Positions 49,580 to 58,226 of a stretch of DNA of 64,000 nucleotides are shown here, piece by piece. Made by a program: the position numbers and the translations under genes. The DNA comes from Lautropia sp. (GTDB lineage: Bacteria > Pseudomonadota > Gammaproteobacteria > Burkholderiales > Burkholderiaceae_E), in contig JAUNKF010000015.1 of assembly GCA_030532895.1 (NCBI GenBank), positions 1-64,000 of the forward strand, given 5' to 3'. A model generated the notes under the pieces. The model saw only the letters and a list, made by a program, of their open reading frames with translations. It searched no databases and was not told the DNA's origin. Positions within the stretch are counted from its first letter, which is position 1; every line of letters begins with the position of its first letter.

Positions 49580-50143
49580 TCAACCGGCCACCGGCTGCGG
49601 CAACGCCACCGGGGCGCGCAGTTTGGCTTTGGCCTCGCGCAACACCTCGTCGATGGTACGACGGTGCATGGCAGCGGCCGGGCGCAGCGTTTGCGCAGGC
49701 CGCTGACGGCCTCGCTGCAGCCCCGGCACGATCTGGGCGGCCGGCGGCTCGGGCGGCAAAAAGGCCGAGCGACTGGGCGAGCAGAACTCGATCAGACTGC
49801 CATCCGGGTCACGCATCAAGAAACGCCGATAACCATGGAACTCGTCACGTGGCGGCTGCACGATCGGCAAGCCCCGCACCACGGCGCGCGCATGGAACTC
49901 GTCGACGTTATCGACCATGAAGCTCAGGTACATGCCAGCCGGGTTGGCCCGCCATTCACTGGGCATCAACGGGTGATCCCGCTGAATGATCCCCAACGCC
50001 AGCTCCGGGTCGGTGGGCGAGACCAGATGCACGAACCAGTCTGTCTCTCGCGCCACCACGAGGCCCAGCAGATCCTGATAGAAATCCTTGCTTTCGGCCA
50101 AACACTCGCTGCTGATGTTGGTAAGCAGACGTTGGATGCTCAT
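49580..50143 (-). CDS. VOC-family (glyoxalase/dioxygenase-fold) protein
   Basis: The protein has 187 residues; AAGGAG precedes ATG 50143. The first 125 residues are one VOC module (LTNISSECLAESKDFYQDLL, then MRDPDGSLIEFCSPS). The remaining 60 are basic and Pro/Ala-rich with no domain. Metal-ligand-like acids are present but the substrate is unknown. It is a single-gene unit with its own terminator and two upstream palindromes. Confidence 0.82.
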   Translation of the reverse strand: MSIQRLLTNISSECLAESKDFYQDLLGLVVARETDWFVHLVSPTDPELALGIIQRDHPLMPSEWRANPAGMYLSFMVDNVDEFHARAVVRGLPIVQPPRDEFHGYRRFLMRDPDGSLIEFCSPSRSAFLPPEPPAAQIVPGLQRGRQRPAQTLRPAAAMHRRTIDEVLREAKAKLRAPVALPQPVAG

Positions 50144-50711
50144 GCGCGTTTCTCCTTATTGGACAGTACTGTCGGTCATCAACCCGGCATGACCTATGGT
50201 CTGATCAGACAAGCACGACAACCGGCGCCGCGATTCCCGCTGGCGGGAAGCGCAGCCCCGGTTGGTCGAGGTTTCCGTTCAACCCGGATATCGCCCCTTG
50301 TCGAATGGCCGGGTGACGGCACGGCTGTTCAGACGAACTTTCAGCACTTGCTTATCTCCACTCATCGTAGTCCCATACGGGCACAGACCCATGTCTGTCC
50401 GGTTGAACGGCATCACAGGGCCGGCCAGCGGCGTTTTCATCAGCCGGCTACGTGGTCGGCCAACATCACATGCCTCGCCACCATCCGGCATCGCCGGCTG
50501 CCCGAAACACCAGGACGATTTCGCCCCTGGTGATTCACGTCTGGAAGACGATGTCGATGTCCATGCCCTGGCCACATGAGATAAGCTCGCCACACACACC
50601 TGCGTCTGCATCGCTGCCCAAGCGCCTCAAGGCATGGCTTTCATTCTGCCCTGCCAACCCGCTTTCGGGTGTTTCAATTCACCCGCATCTCATAGCATTT
50701 GTAAAATTCTT
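50144..50711. other. Gene-free spacer between VOC and DUF1415 genes
   Basis: The 568 bp contain the two palindromes near the VOC gene. Open frames on both strands exist but lack ribosome binding sites and any family resemblance. The AT-rich end (about 50690-50712) could hold the DUF1415 promoter. Confidence 0.5.
50162..50210. promoter_or_regulatory. Two perfect 12-bp palindromes upstream of the VOC gene
   Basis: GACAGTACTGTC (50162-50173) and GTCTGATCAGAC (50199-50210) are each exactly self-complementary. The first lies 19 bp before the VOC start codon. The arrangement suggests operator sites for a dimeric repressor such as a TetR- or MarR-type protein. No such regulator is encoded next to them. 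Confidence 0.5.
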
Positions 50712-51410
50712 ATGAACAGATCGGCTGATTCAGCCCCCACGGGTTGCCCCCTGCACACAGCCCGTCAGCCTGCTGACACCGCACAACGCAGGCAAGCAGA
50801 CGAGACCGGGCAAGACACACGAAACGGACAGACGGAGCGAGCGGGTGCCGAAGAGGCCGAGGTGCTACGCGCCACCCGCACCTGGCTGGAACAGGCCGTG
50901 ATCGGGCTGAACCTTTGTCCCTTTGCCAATGCCACGGTGCGCAAGAACCGGCTACGGATGGTGGTGAGTCAGGCCAAAGACCCGTCCGCGCTGCTGGCAG
51001 AGCTGCGCGAGGCGTTGCAGGATCTGCAGGACACCCCCGAAGACACGCTGGAGACGACGCTCCTGATCTGCCCGCGGCTCTTGTCCGACTTCCTGGACTT
51101 CAACGATTTTCTGGATCGCGCCGACGCGCTGCTCACCCAACTGGGGCTGAACGGCACGTTTCAGATTGCGAGCTTTCACCCGCAGTACCAGTTTGCCGGC
51201 ACCGCGCCCGAGGACATCGGCAACGCCACCAACCGGTCGCCCTACCCCACGCTACACCTGCTGCGCGAAAGCAGCATCGACCGGGCGGTTGCCGCCTGGA
51301 AAGGGGATACCGTCCAGATTTTCGAGAACAACATCGCCCGCCTCGAAGCCTTGGGCGAAGACGGCTGGCGTGAGCTGGCCCGGCAGTGGCAACCGCCCCG
51401 CACCTCATGA
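50712..51410 (+). CDS. DUF1415-family protein
   Basis: The protein has about 232 residues from ATG 50712; the open frame begins at 50634 but earlier residues are unmatched. Residues 1-60 are polar and probably disordered. The conserved domain begins TRTWLEQAVIGLNLCPFA and includes FQIASFHPQYQFAGT and NRSPYPTLHLLRE. The function of this family is not established. No clear ribosome binding site precedes the chosen start. Confidence 0.8.
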   Translation: MNRSADSAPTGCPLHTARQPADTAQRRQADETGQDTRNGQTERAGAEEAEVLRATRTWLEQAVIGLNLCPFANATVRKNRLRMVVSQAKDPSALLAELREALQDLQDTPEDTLETTLLICPRLLSDFLDFNDFLDRADALLTQLGLNGTFQIASFHPQYQFAGTAPEDIGNATNRSPYPTLHLLRESSIDRAVAAWKGDTVQIFENNIARLEALGEDGWRELARQWQPPRTS

Positions 51411-51738
51411 CGCAGGCCCTGTCCTGACCCGCACCACCACCACGAGGCCATCCCGCCCCCACGCCTGGGACGGGCGCGCATCGTCGGCTCACCACGACGA
51501 ACAGGATGGCGCCTGACGCGCGCCGCCCGAACGACGAGATCAGCGCCCAATGGCCGGCAGCGCTCCGCTATTATCATAGAGGGCGTCATGAAGCGCCCGC
51601 AGGCCCGAGGCCGCCGGCGCCATTGGCAACAAGGCATGCCTCATGACACACAAGCGGGATGACCCACACCGGGGGCGGATCATGCCGCGTGGATGTTTGA
51701 TACCCACCATCCCCCACCGACTCAAGGACAACACCCTC
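51411..51738. other. Gene-free spacer upstream of the TRAP operon
   Basis: No gene is visible in these 328 bp. It must hold the TRAP operon promoter. A short stretch near 51494-51523 faintly resembles the dispersed repeat but is too diverged to call. Confidence 0.45.
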
Positions 51739-52839
51739 ATGGATCGACGTTCTGCCCTGAAAGGCGGCGTGGCCGCCAGCGTGGCAGCCGGCGCCAGCAC
51801 ACTGGCTGCCCCTGCCATTTCCCAATCCCGCCGTCAGTGGCGCATGGTCACGAGCTGGCCGAAGAACTTCCCCGGTCTGGGGGTCAGCACCGAAAACCTC
51901 GCCAAACGCATCACGACCATGTCCGGCGGCAAGCTGAGCGTGAAGGTCTATGCTGCCGGCGAGATGGTGCCCGGCCTGCAGGCACTGGATGCGGTGATCG
52001 AAGGCACGGCCGAAATGGCCCACAGCGCCGCCTACTACTGGATGAACAAAAGTCCGGCGCTTGCCTTCTTCACCGGCGTGCCCTATGGCATGACGGCCAG
52101 CGAGATGTCGGCCTGGATCAATGCGATGGGTGGCCAGGCGCTGTGGGACGAGGTCTATGACCAGTTCGGCGTGCAGGGTTTTCTGTCGGGCAACACCAGC
52201 ATCCAGGCAGGCGGTTGGTTCCGCAAGGAGCTGAAATCGGTGGCCGATCTGAAAGGCTTGCGCATGCGTGCCCCCGGCATCGGCGGTCAGGTCTGGCAGA
52301 AGATGGGCGTCTCGACGATGAATCTGGCTGCCGGCGACATCTTCCAGGCCCTGCAAACCGGCACGCTGGATGCGGCCGAGTTCGTCGGCCCCTACAACGA
52401 TCTGGCGCTGGGCCTCTATCAGATCGCCAAAAACTACTACATGCCCAGCTTCACCGAACCGGGTCTGTGTACCGAGCTGGTCGTCAACAAGGAGAAGTTC
52501 CAGGCACTGCCCAAGGAGCTGCAGGAAGTCGTTCGCACGGCCTGCCAGGCCGAGTACGAAAGCATGTTCGCCACCTACATGGCCAACGACCCGCGCGCGC
52601 TCCAGACCCTCGTGAACAAGCACGGCGTGAAGGTTCGCAAGTTCCCCGACGACATCTTCGAGCAGGGCGCCAAATACTCGAAGGAGCTGATCGAGGAGCT
52701 GCGCAACAGCAAGGATTCCCTCACGAAGAAGGTGGCCCAGCACTACATCGAGTCCTTCAACCTGCTTCGCACGAAGACCGATGAGTCCGACCTGCCTTAC
52801 ATCGAAGCGCGGGTCAAGTACTTCAGCTTCGGCAAGTAA
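51739..52839 (+). CDS. TRAP transporter substrate-binding protein, TakP-like
   Basis: The protein has about 366 residues from ATG 51739. The N-terminus MDRRSALKGGVAASVAAGAS has a twin-arginine-type signal. The family body includes GGWFRKELKSVADLKGLRMR, the arginine that usually binds a carboxylate, and GTLDAAEFVGPYND, as in the 2-oxoacid-binding protein TakP. It would deliver a monocarboxylate, probably a 2-oxo acid, to the DctQM membrane subunits encoded next. Confidence 0.88.
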   Translation: MDRRSALKGGVAASVAAGASTLAAPAISQSRRQWRMVTSWPKNFPGLGVSTENLAKRITTMSGGKLSVKVYAAGEMVPGLQALDAVIEGTAEMAHSAAYYWMNKSPALAFFTGVPYGMTASEMSAWINAMGGQALWDEVYDQFGVQGFLSGNTSIQAGGWFRKELKSVADLKGLRMRAPGIGGQVWQKMGVSTMNLAAGDIFQALQTGTLDAAEFVGPYNDLALGLYQIAKNYYMPSFTEPGLCTELVVNKEKFQALPKELQEVVRTACQAEYESMFATYMANDPRALQTLVNKHGVKVRKFPDDIFEQGAKYSKELIEELRNSKDSLTKKVAQHYIESFNLLRTKTDESDLPYIEARVKYFSFGK

Positions 52840-52872
52840 GTACACACTCACCCCAAGACCCGGATACTCTCG

Positions 52873-53427
52873 ATGCAAGCGATTGCAAACTACGTCAAGC
52901 TGATCAGTGCCCTCAACGGGTTGATCGGCCGCACCTTCTCATGGCTGGCGCTCTTCATCGTGCTGGTCTGCTTCACGGTGGTGATGCTGCGCTACCAGTT
53001 CGGCATCTCCTACATCTGGATGCAGGATCTGTACGTCTGGCTGAGCGGTGCCATGTTCATGGCGGTCAGCGCCTTTGCGCTGATGCGGGATGACCATGTT
53101 CGGGTCGACATCTTCTACCGCAAGGTATCGCGCCGGCAGAAAGCCTGGCGCGATCTTTTCGGCGTGCTCCTCTGCCTGTTGCCCTTCTGCGTGCTGGTCT
53201 GGAGCTATGCACTGCCCTATGTGCAACGCGCCTGGCGACTGTGGGAAGGCTCGCCCAACAATGGCGGCATGCCCGGCTTCTTCGTGCTCAAGACCTTCAT
53301 CCTCGTCTTTGTGGTGCTCACGGCCCTGCAGGGGCTGGCCATGCTCGGCCGCAGCCTGCTCGTGCTGGCCAATCAGGAAGAACGCCTGCCCGAACACCTC
53401 CGCTACTCACAACCGGAAGCCCACTGA
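52873..53427 (+). CDS. TRAP transporter small permease (DctQ)
   Basis: The protein has 184 residues with four hydrophobic segments: WLALFIVLVCFTVVMLRYQF, LYVWLSGAMFMAVSAFALM, LFGVLLCLLPFCVLVWSYAL, and ILVFVVLTALQGLAMLG. This is the normal DctQ topology. It sits between the binding protein and the large permease. Confidence 0.9.
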   Translation: MQAIANYVKLISALNGLIGRTFSWLALFIVLVCFTVVMLRYQFGISYIWMQDLYVWLSGAMFMAVSAFALMRDDHVRVDIFYRKVSRRQKAWRDLFGVLLCLLPFCVLVWSYALPYVQRAWRLWEGSPNNGGMPGFFVLKTFILVFVVLTALQGLAMLGRSLLVLANQEERLPEHLRYSQPEAH

Positions 53428-53430
53428 ACG

Positions 53431-54831
53431 ATGGATCCTGTCCTGATCGGCGAAATCCTCGCCGGCTCGCTCTTTTTCGGTGTCATCGGCATCCTGATGC
53501 TGGGTTTTCCGGTGGCCTACTCGCTCGCAGGCGCCTCGCTGCTCGTGGCTTCGATCGGCTGGTACTTCGAGGTGTTCGACTTCTCCAACTTCGGCGCACT
53601 GGCCTCCCGCTACATCGGCTTCATGTCCAACGAGGTGCTGGTGGCCGTGCCGCTCTTCATTTTCATGGGCGTGCTGCTGGAGCGCTCGGGCATTGCCGAA
53701 GCCCTGCTCGGCACGATGGGCCGACTCTTCGGGCGTGTGCGCGGGGGGCTGGGCTTCGCCGTCATCATCGTGGGCGCGCTGCTCGCAGCCTCCACCGGCG
53801 TGGTGGGCGCGACCGTCGTCACGATGGGCCTGATCAGCCTGCCCGCCATGCTGCGCGCCGGCTATGACCCGAAACTGGGCACCGGCGTCATCGCTGCCTC
53901 GGGCACGCTCGGGCAGATCATTCCCCCTTCCACCATCCTGATCTTCATGGGCGACATGCTGGCCGGCACGCACGCCCAGGTTCAGATGTCGAAGGGCAAT
54001 TTCGCCCCCACCCCGGTCTCGGTGGGCGACCTCTTTGCCGGCGCGCTGTTTCCGAGCGTCGTGCTGATCCTGCTCTACATGCTGTACATGGCGGGCAAAG
54101 CCCTCTTCGATCCGAAGTCCTGCCCGGCCATCTCCCCCGAAGAGCACCAGGGCCGCAGCCTCGCACGTGATGTGTTCACCGCGCTGCTGCCACCGCTTTT
54201 GCTGATCATCGCCGTGCTCGGTTCCATTCTGGGCGGCGTGGCCACACCGACGGAAGCGGCCTCGGTCGGCTCGGTGGGCGCGCTGCTGCTGATCATCGCC
54301 AAACGCAAGCTGTCGGTGAAGATGCTGCGCGACGCCTGCCAGAGCACGGCCGTCATCACCTCGATGGTGTTCACGCTGCTCCTCGGCGCCGCCGTGTTCT
54401 CGATCGTCTTCCGGATGCTGGGCGGAGAAGAGCTGGTGCACGAGCTGCTCTCCGATCTGCCCGGCGGCGCGATGGGCGCGCTGATCATCGTCATGTTCGT
54501 GATGTTCCTGCTGGGCTTCATCCTCGACACGTTCGAGGTCATCTTCATCATCATCCCGATCACGGCGCCGGTGCTGCTGGCGCTCGACATCAATCCCGTC
54601 TGGCTCGGCGTGCTGGTCGGCATGAACTTGCAAACCAGCTTCATGACCCCACCCTTCGGCTTTTCACTGATCTACCTGCGCGGCGTCGCACCAGCCAGCG
54701 TCAGCACCGGCACCATTTACCGTGGTGCAGCGCCCTTCGTGTTGCTGCAGCTGATCGGGCTGGCCGCCGTCATCGCCTTCCCCGAGCTGGCCACCTGGCT
54801 GCCGGCCCAGATCTTCGGTAACGGAGAATAA
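53431..54831 (+). CDS. TRAP transporter large permease (DctM)
   Basis: The protein has 466 residues, with many hydrophobic helices. DctM features are LGQIIPPSTILIFMGDML and SFMTPPFGFSLIYLRG. It uses a sodium gradient to import the substrate delivered by the binding protein. It starts 4 bases after the dctQ stop and is followed by gshA after 6 bases, so gshA may be co-transcribed. Confidence 0.94.
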   Translation: MDPVLIGEILAGSLFFGVIGILMLGFPVAYSLAGASLLVASIGWYFEVFDFSNFGALASRYIGFMSNEVLVAVPLFIFMGVLLERSGIAEALLGTMGRLFGRVRGGLGFAVIIVGALLAASTGVVGATVVTMGLISLPAMLRAGYDPKLGTGVIAASGTLGQIIPPSTILIFMGDMLAGTHAQVQMSKGNFAPTPVSVGDLFAGALFPSVVLILLYMLYMAGKALFDPKSCPAISPEEHQGRSLARDVFTALLPPLLLIIAVLGSILGGVATPTEAASVGSVGALLLIIAKRKLSVKMLRDACQSTAVITSMVFTLLLGAAVFSIVFRMLGGEELVHELLSDLPGGAMGALIIVMFVMFLLGFILDTFEVIFIIIPITAPVLLALDINPVWLGVLVGMNLQTSFMTPPFGFSLIYLRGVAPASVSTGTIYRGAAPFVLLQLIGLAAVIAFPELATWLPAQIFGNGE

Positions 54832-54837
54832 ACACCC

Positions 54838-56433
54838 ATGTCCGAACCCCTGCAAACCCGGCTCTCACGCCTAGACCCCGCGCTGCTGCGCGGCTTCATG
54901 CGTGGCCTGGAAAAAGAAAGCCTGCGGGCCACGGCCGATGGCCAACTGGCCATGACCCCGCACCCGAAGGCGCTGGGTGCGGCACTCACCCACCCCAAGA
55001 TCACCACCGACTTCAGCGAGTCTCAACTGGAGCTGATCACCGGTGTGCATGGCAGCGTGGAAGCCTGCCTGCACGAGCTGACCGAAACCCACCAGTTCAC
55101 GCTGGCGCATATCGGCCACGAGCTGATGTGGTGCACCAGCATGCCCTGCGAGCTGCCACCGGACGACCAGATTCCGCTCGGTCAGTACGGCAGCTCCTTC
55201 ATCGGGCGCGCCAAGACGATCTACCGCGAAGGGTTGAAGCACCGCTATGGCAGCCGGATGCAGACGATCTCGGGTCTGCACTACAACTTTTCGGTGCCGG
55301 AGGCCCTATGGGAGCGGATCAAGGCCATTCCGGGCCTGGGTCTGGATGACCTGCGCCCGCTGCGCGCACGCAATCAAGGTTATTTCGGCCTGATCCGCAA
55401 CTTCCGCCGTGATGCCTGGCTGTTGATGCTGCTCTTCGGTGCCTCACCCGTCGTGGCTCGCGGCTTTGGTGAAGACGCCCCCCAGCCCCTGCAACCCTTC
55501 GGGCGCGACGCGCTCGGTCTGCCCTATGCCACCTCACTGCGCATGGGGCCGCTTGGCTACCAGAGCGATGCGCAATCGCACATCGGCGCGAGCTACAACT
55601 GCCTCAAAAGCTATGCCCACTCGCTGCATGATGCACTAACCGATCCTTACCCCCCCTATGAGCAGATCGGCATCTGCGTGGACGGCCACTACCGCCAGCT
55701 CTCGACAGCGCTCTTGCAGATCGAAAACGAGTTCTACGGCACGATCCGGCCCAAACAGACGATCCGCCCACAGGAGCGCCCACTCGTGGCGCTGGCTTCG
55801 CGTGGCGTGGCCTATGTGGAAGTGCGGCTGATGGATCTCGACCCCTTCAGCCCGATCGGCATCACGGCCGACACGATCCGCTTCCTCGACACCTTCCTGC
55901 TCTATTGTCTGCTGCGCAACAGTCCGAAGGACAGCCCCGACATCAGCGCCCGTCAGGCGCGTAATCGCCACAAGGTGGCGCAGCGGGGCCGCGAACCGGG
56001 CCTGATGCTGGAGAGGGACGATGGCACCGAGGTGCCACTGCTCGACTGGGCACATGAGATGCTGGCCGATTGCGAGCAGGTGGCCCGCCGGCTGGATGAA
56101 GCCCACCCCGAAGGGGATGGCGCCTACCATCGGGCCTTTGTCATCGCCCGCGAGCGCGTCGAAGACTTCGACAAGACCCCGTCGGCCCGGCTGATGGCCG
56201 CGCTGGCCGCTCACCCCGACGCCTCACTGACCCAACTCGTGCTGGCCTGCTCGGCCGAACATCGGCAGCGCCTGCTCGCCCAGCCGCTGCCTGAGGCCAT
56301 CCAAGCCGATTTCGTCAGCATGGCGGCAGAATCCTTCGTGAAGCAACAGGCCATCGAGGCTGCCGACACCGGCGACTTCGAGACCTGGCGCCAGCACTAC
56401 ATCACCTCGGTACCCCCGCTGATCAGTGACTGA
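54838..56433 (+). CDS. gshA: Glutamate-cysteine ligase (E. coli GshA type)
   Basis: The protein has 531 residues, close to E. coli GshA. Typical segments are FMRGLEKESLRA, TTDFSESQLELITGVHG, FIGRAKTIYREGLKHRYGSR, and YVEVRLMDLDPFSPIGI. It forms gamma-glutamylcysteine, the first step of glutathione synthesis. The stop overlaps the DUF2868 start by 8 bp. Confidence 0.96.
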   Translation: MSEPLQTRLSRLDPALLRGFMRGLEKESLRATADGQLAMTPHPKALGAALTHPKITTDFSESQLELITGVHGSVEACLHELTETHQFTLAHIGHELMWCTSMPCELPPDDQIPLGQYGSSFIGRAKTIYREGLKHRYGSRMQTISGLHYNFSVPEALWERIKAIPGLGLDDLRPLRARNQGYFGLIRNFRRDAWLLMLLFGASPVVARGFGEDAPQPLQPFGRDALGLPYATSLRMGPLGYQSDAQSHIGASYNCLKSYAHSLHDALTDPYPPYEQIGICVDGHYRQLSTALLQIENEFYGTIRPKQTIRPQERPLVALASRGVAYVEVRLMDLDPFSPIGITADTIRFLDTFLLYCLLRNSPKDSPDISARQARNRHKVAQRGREPGLMLERDDGTEVPLLDWAHEMLADCEQVARRLDEAHPEGDGAYHRAFVIARERVEDFDKTPSARLMAALAAHPDASLTQLVLACSAEHRQRLLAQPLPEAIQADFVSMAAESFVKQQAIEAADTGDFETWRQHYITSVPPLISD

Positions 56434-58069
56434 ACATCAAGCCCGCGAGGCGCTGCTCGTGCGCGCCTTCGACCAACAGCCGCCTTCCGACCTCTGGACG
56501 GAAGACGACCGCCGCCACGCCTCGCAGGAGGCCCGACGACAAGCCGGCCCTGATGCCAGCGCCGAGCGCTTCGTGGCCACCCGTGCCGCCGTGGCGCTCA
56601 GCCGGCTGGACAAGCGCGAGCCCGGCCTCGCCGAGGCCGTGCAGCAGCTGGCCTGGCGGCCGTGGATCGGCCCGGTCGTGATGCTGGCCGCACTGCTGAG
56701 CGGTCTGGCGCTCGATGCCGCCGGCGCGGGCAACCGCATCAACATCCTGAACCCGCCGCTGCTGCTGATCCTTGCCTGGAACCTGCTCACCTACCTGGTG
56801 CTGGCCTTCAATGCCATCTGGCCAGGCAAGGCACAGATCCAGAGCACGGGTCTGGCCCGCCTGCTGGCCCGTGTGGCCACGGGACAGGGCTGGCGCGCCC
56901 GTTCGGGTGCCTGGCAAGCCCCCGTGCATGCCGCCTCCATCGAGGGGGCACCGCGCCCCCGTGACCGCACCGCCTCAGCCCCCATCGGCCCAGGGATGGC
57001 AGGACACGAGGCCCCCCACGGTGAGCGGCACGGCCCGGCAACCCATCAGGCCGACACGGCGCAGCAACGGGCCAGCGTCGTCCAGCAGGCACTCAGCACC
57101 TTCCGCACGAGCTGGTTCAAGCTGGCGGCCCCGCTCTACGGGCAGAAAGCCATCAGCCTGCTGCACGCGGCCGCCATGCTGTTCGCACTGGGCGCCTTGG
57201 GCGGCCTGTACCTGCGCGGTCTGGCCTTCGAGTACCGTGCCGGCTGGGAAAGCACCTTTCTGAACGCCGAACAGGTGTCGGCGCTCCTGCACTGGCTCTG
57301 GGGCGCGGCCAGTTCTGTTACCGGCATCCCGCTGCCCGACGCGACGCAGCTTGAAGCCATGCGCTTCCCCGACCATGCCGGGGCCAATGCCGCACCGTGG
57401 ATTCACCTGCAAACCCTCACCGTGCTGCTCGTCGTCGTGCTGCCCCGGCTGGGGCTGGCGCTGTGGCACCAGCTACGTGCCCGGCGCCTGAGCCGGCACT
57501 TTCCCCTGCCGCTCGATGAGCGCTACTTCAAGGATCTGCTGCGGCAACAGCGGGGCGAGTCGGCCGTGGCCTGGGTGCTGCCCTACAGCTACACGGTGCC
57601 CGAGGCCCAACGCGCCGGCCTGCTGGGCCTGTTGAGCCAGCTTCAGGGGGGGCAGACGCAGCTGCGGCTGCAAATGCCGCTTGCCCTCGGCGAAGAAGAC
57701 GAGCTGCAAGCGCCACTGCCCGAGCTGGCCGGCAGCACGCTCGCAGTGGCCCTCTTCTCGCTCTCGGCCACGCCCGAGGCCGAGAACCATGCCACCTTCC
57801 TCTCACGGCTCAGCGCCTTGCTGCCGCCCGGCATGCCGCTCGTGGCGCTGGTGGATGAAAGCAGTTTCCGTGCCCGCTTCGGAGCCGACACCCACCGGCT
57901 CGACAGCCGCCGCAGCACCTGGCGTCGCATCCTCGCCACCCACAGCGACCTGCCGCCGGTATTCGTCGATTTGGGCGCCGCCACTGACGCCACCGTCCAG
58001 CAGGACGCCCTTCAGACACTGGAAGGGCTGCTCGCGGGCGGCCGGCACGAGGCCCACAGCCTGCACTGA
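56426..58069 (+). CDS. DUF2868 membrane protein
   Basis: The protein has 547 residues, starting at a GTG that overlaps gshA by 8 bp. Hydrophobic segments lie near 75-95 (IGPVVMLAALLSGLALDAAG), 110-130, 240-265 and 330-350. A cytosolic C-terminal domain of about 200 residues follows. DUF2868 proteins are regularly next to a DUF3482 GTPase, which is the case here. The function is unknown. Confidence 0.88.
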   Translation: MTEHQAREALLVRAFDQQPPSDLWTEDDRRHASQEARRQAGPDASAERFVATRAAVALSRLDKREPGLAEAVQQLAWRPWIGPVVMLAALLSGLALDAAGAGNRINILNPPLLLILAWNLLTYLVLAFNAIWPGKAQIQSTGLARLLARVATGQGWRARSGAWQAPVHAASIEGAPRPRDRTASAPIGPGMAGHEAPHGERHGPATHQADTAQQRASVVQQALSTFRTSWFKLAAPLYGQKAISLLHAAAMLFALGALGGLYLRGLAFEYRAGWESTFLNAEQVSALLHWLWGAASSVTGIPLPDATQLEAMRFPDHAGANAAPWIHLQTLTVLLVVVLPRLGLALWHQLRARRLSRHFPLPLDERYFKDLLRQQRGESAVAWVLPYSYTVPEAQRAGLLGLLSQLQGGQTQLRLQMPLALGEEDELQAPLPELAGSTLAVALFSLSATPEAENHATFLSRLSALLPPGMPLVALVDESSFRARFGADTHRLDSRRSTWRRILATHSDLPPVFVDLGAATDATVQQDALQTLEGLLAGGRHEAHSLH

Positions 58070-58078
58070 TCGGTGCCC

Positions 58079-58108
58079 GCAGGCGCTGCTCCAGCGCCTG
58101 CCCTTTTC
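58079..58108 (+). terminator. Intrinsic terminator after DUF2868 gene
   Basis: GCAGGCGCTG (58079-58088) and CAGCGCCTGC (58092-58101) form a perfect 10-bp stem with a 3-base loop, followed by CCTTTTC. It closes the gshA-DUF2868 transcript, which may begin at the TRAP genes. Confidence 0.75.
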
Positions 58109-58226
58109 ATTTGGCTGAACACCTGTCGGCATTGCAACGGATGGTGCGCCGTCATCAACGGCGCACCGAAGCTGATGCACAATCAGGAAAATGCCCTATC
58201 ATGGGTCAGCGTCTGATCCTTAGCTC

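Noticed and set aside
50262-50611. Overlapping frames of about 105-110 residues on both strands in the VOC-DUF1415 spacer
   Set aside because: Neither has a usable ribosome binding site or any domain resemblance.
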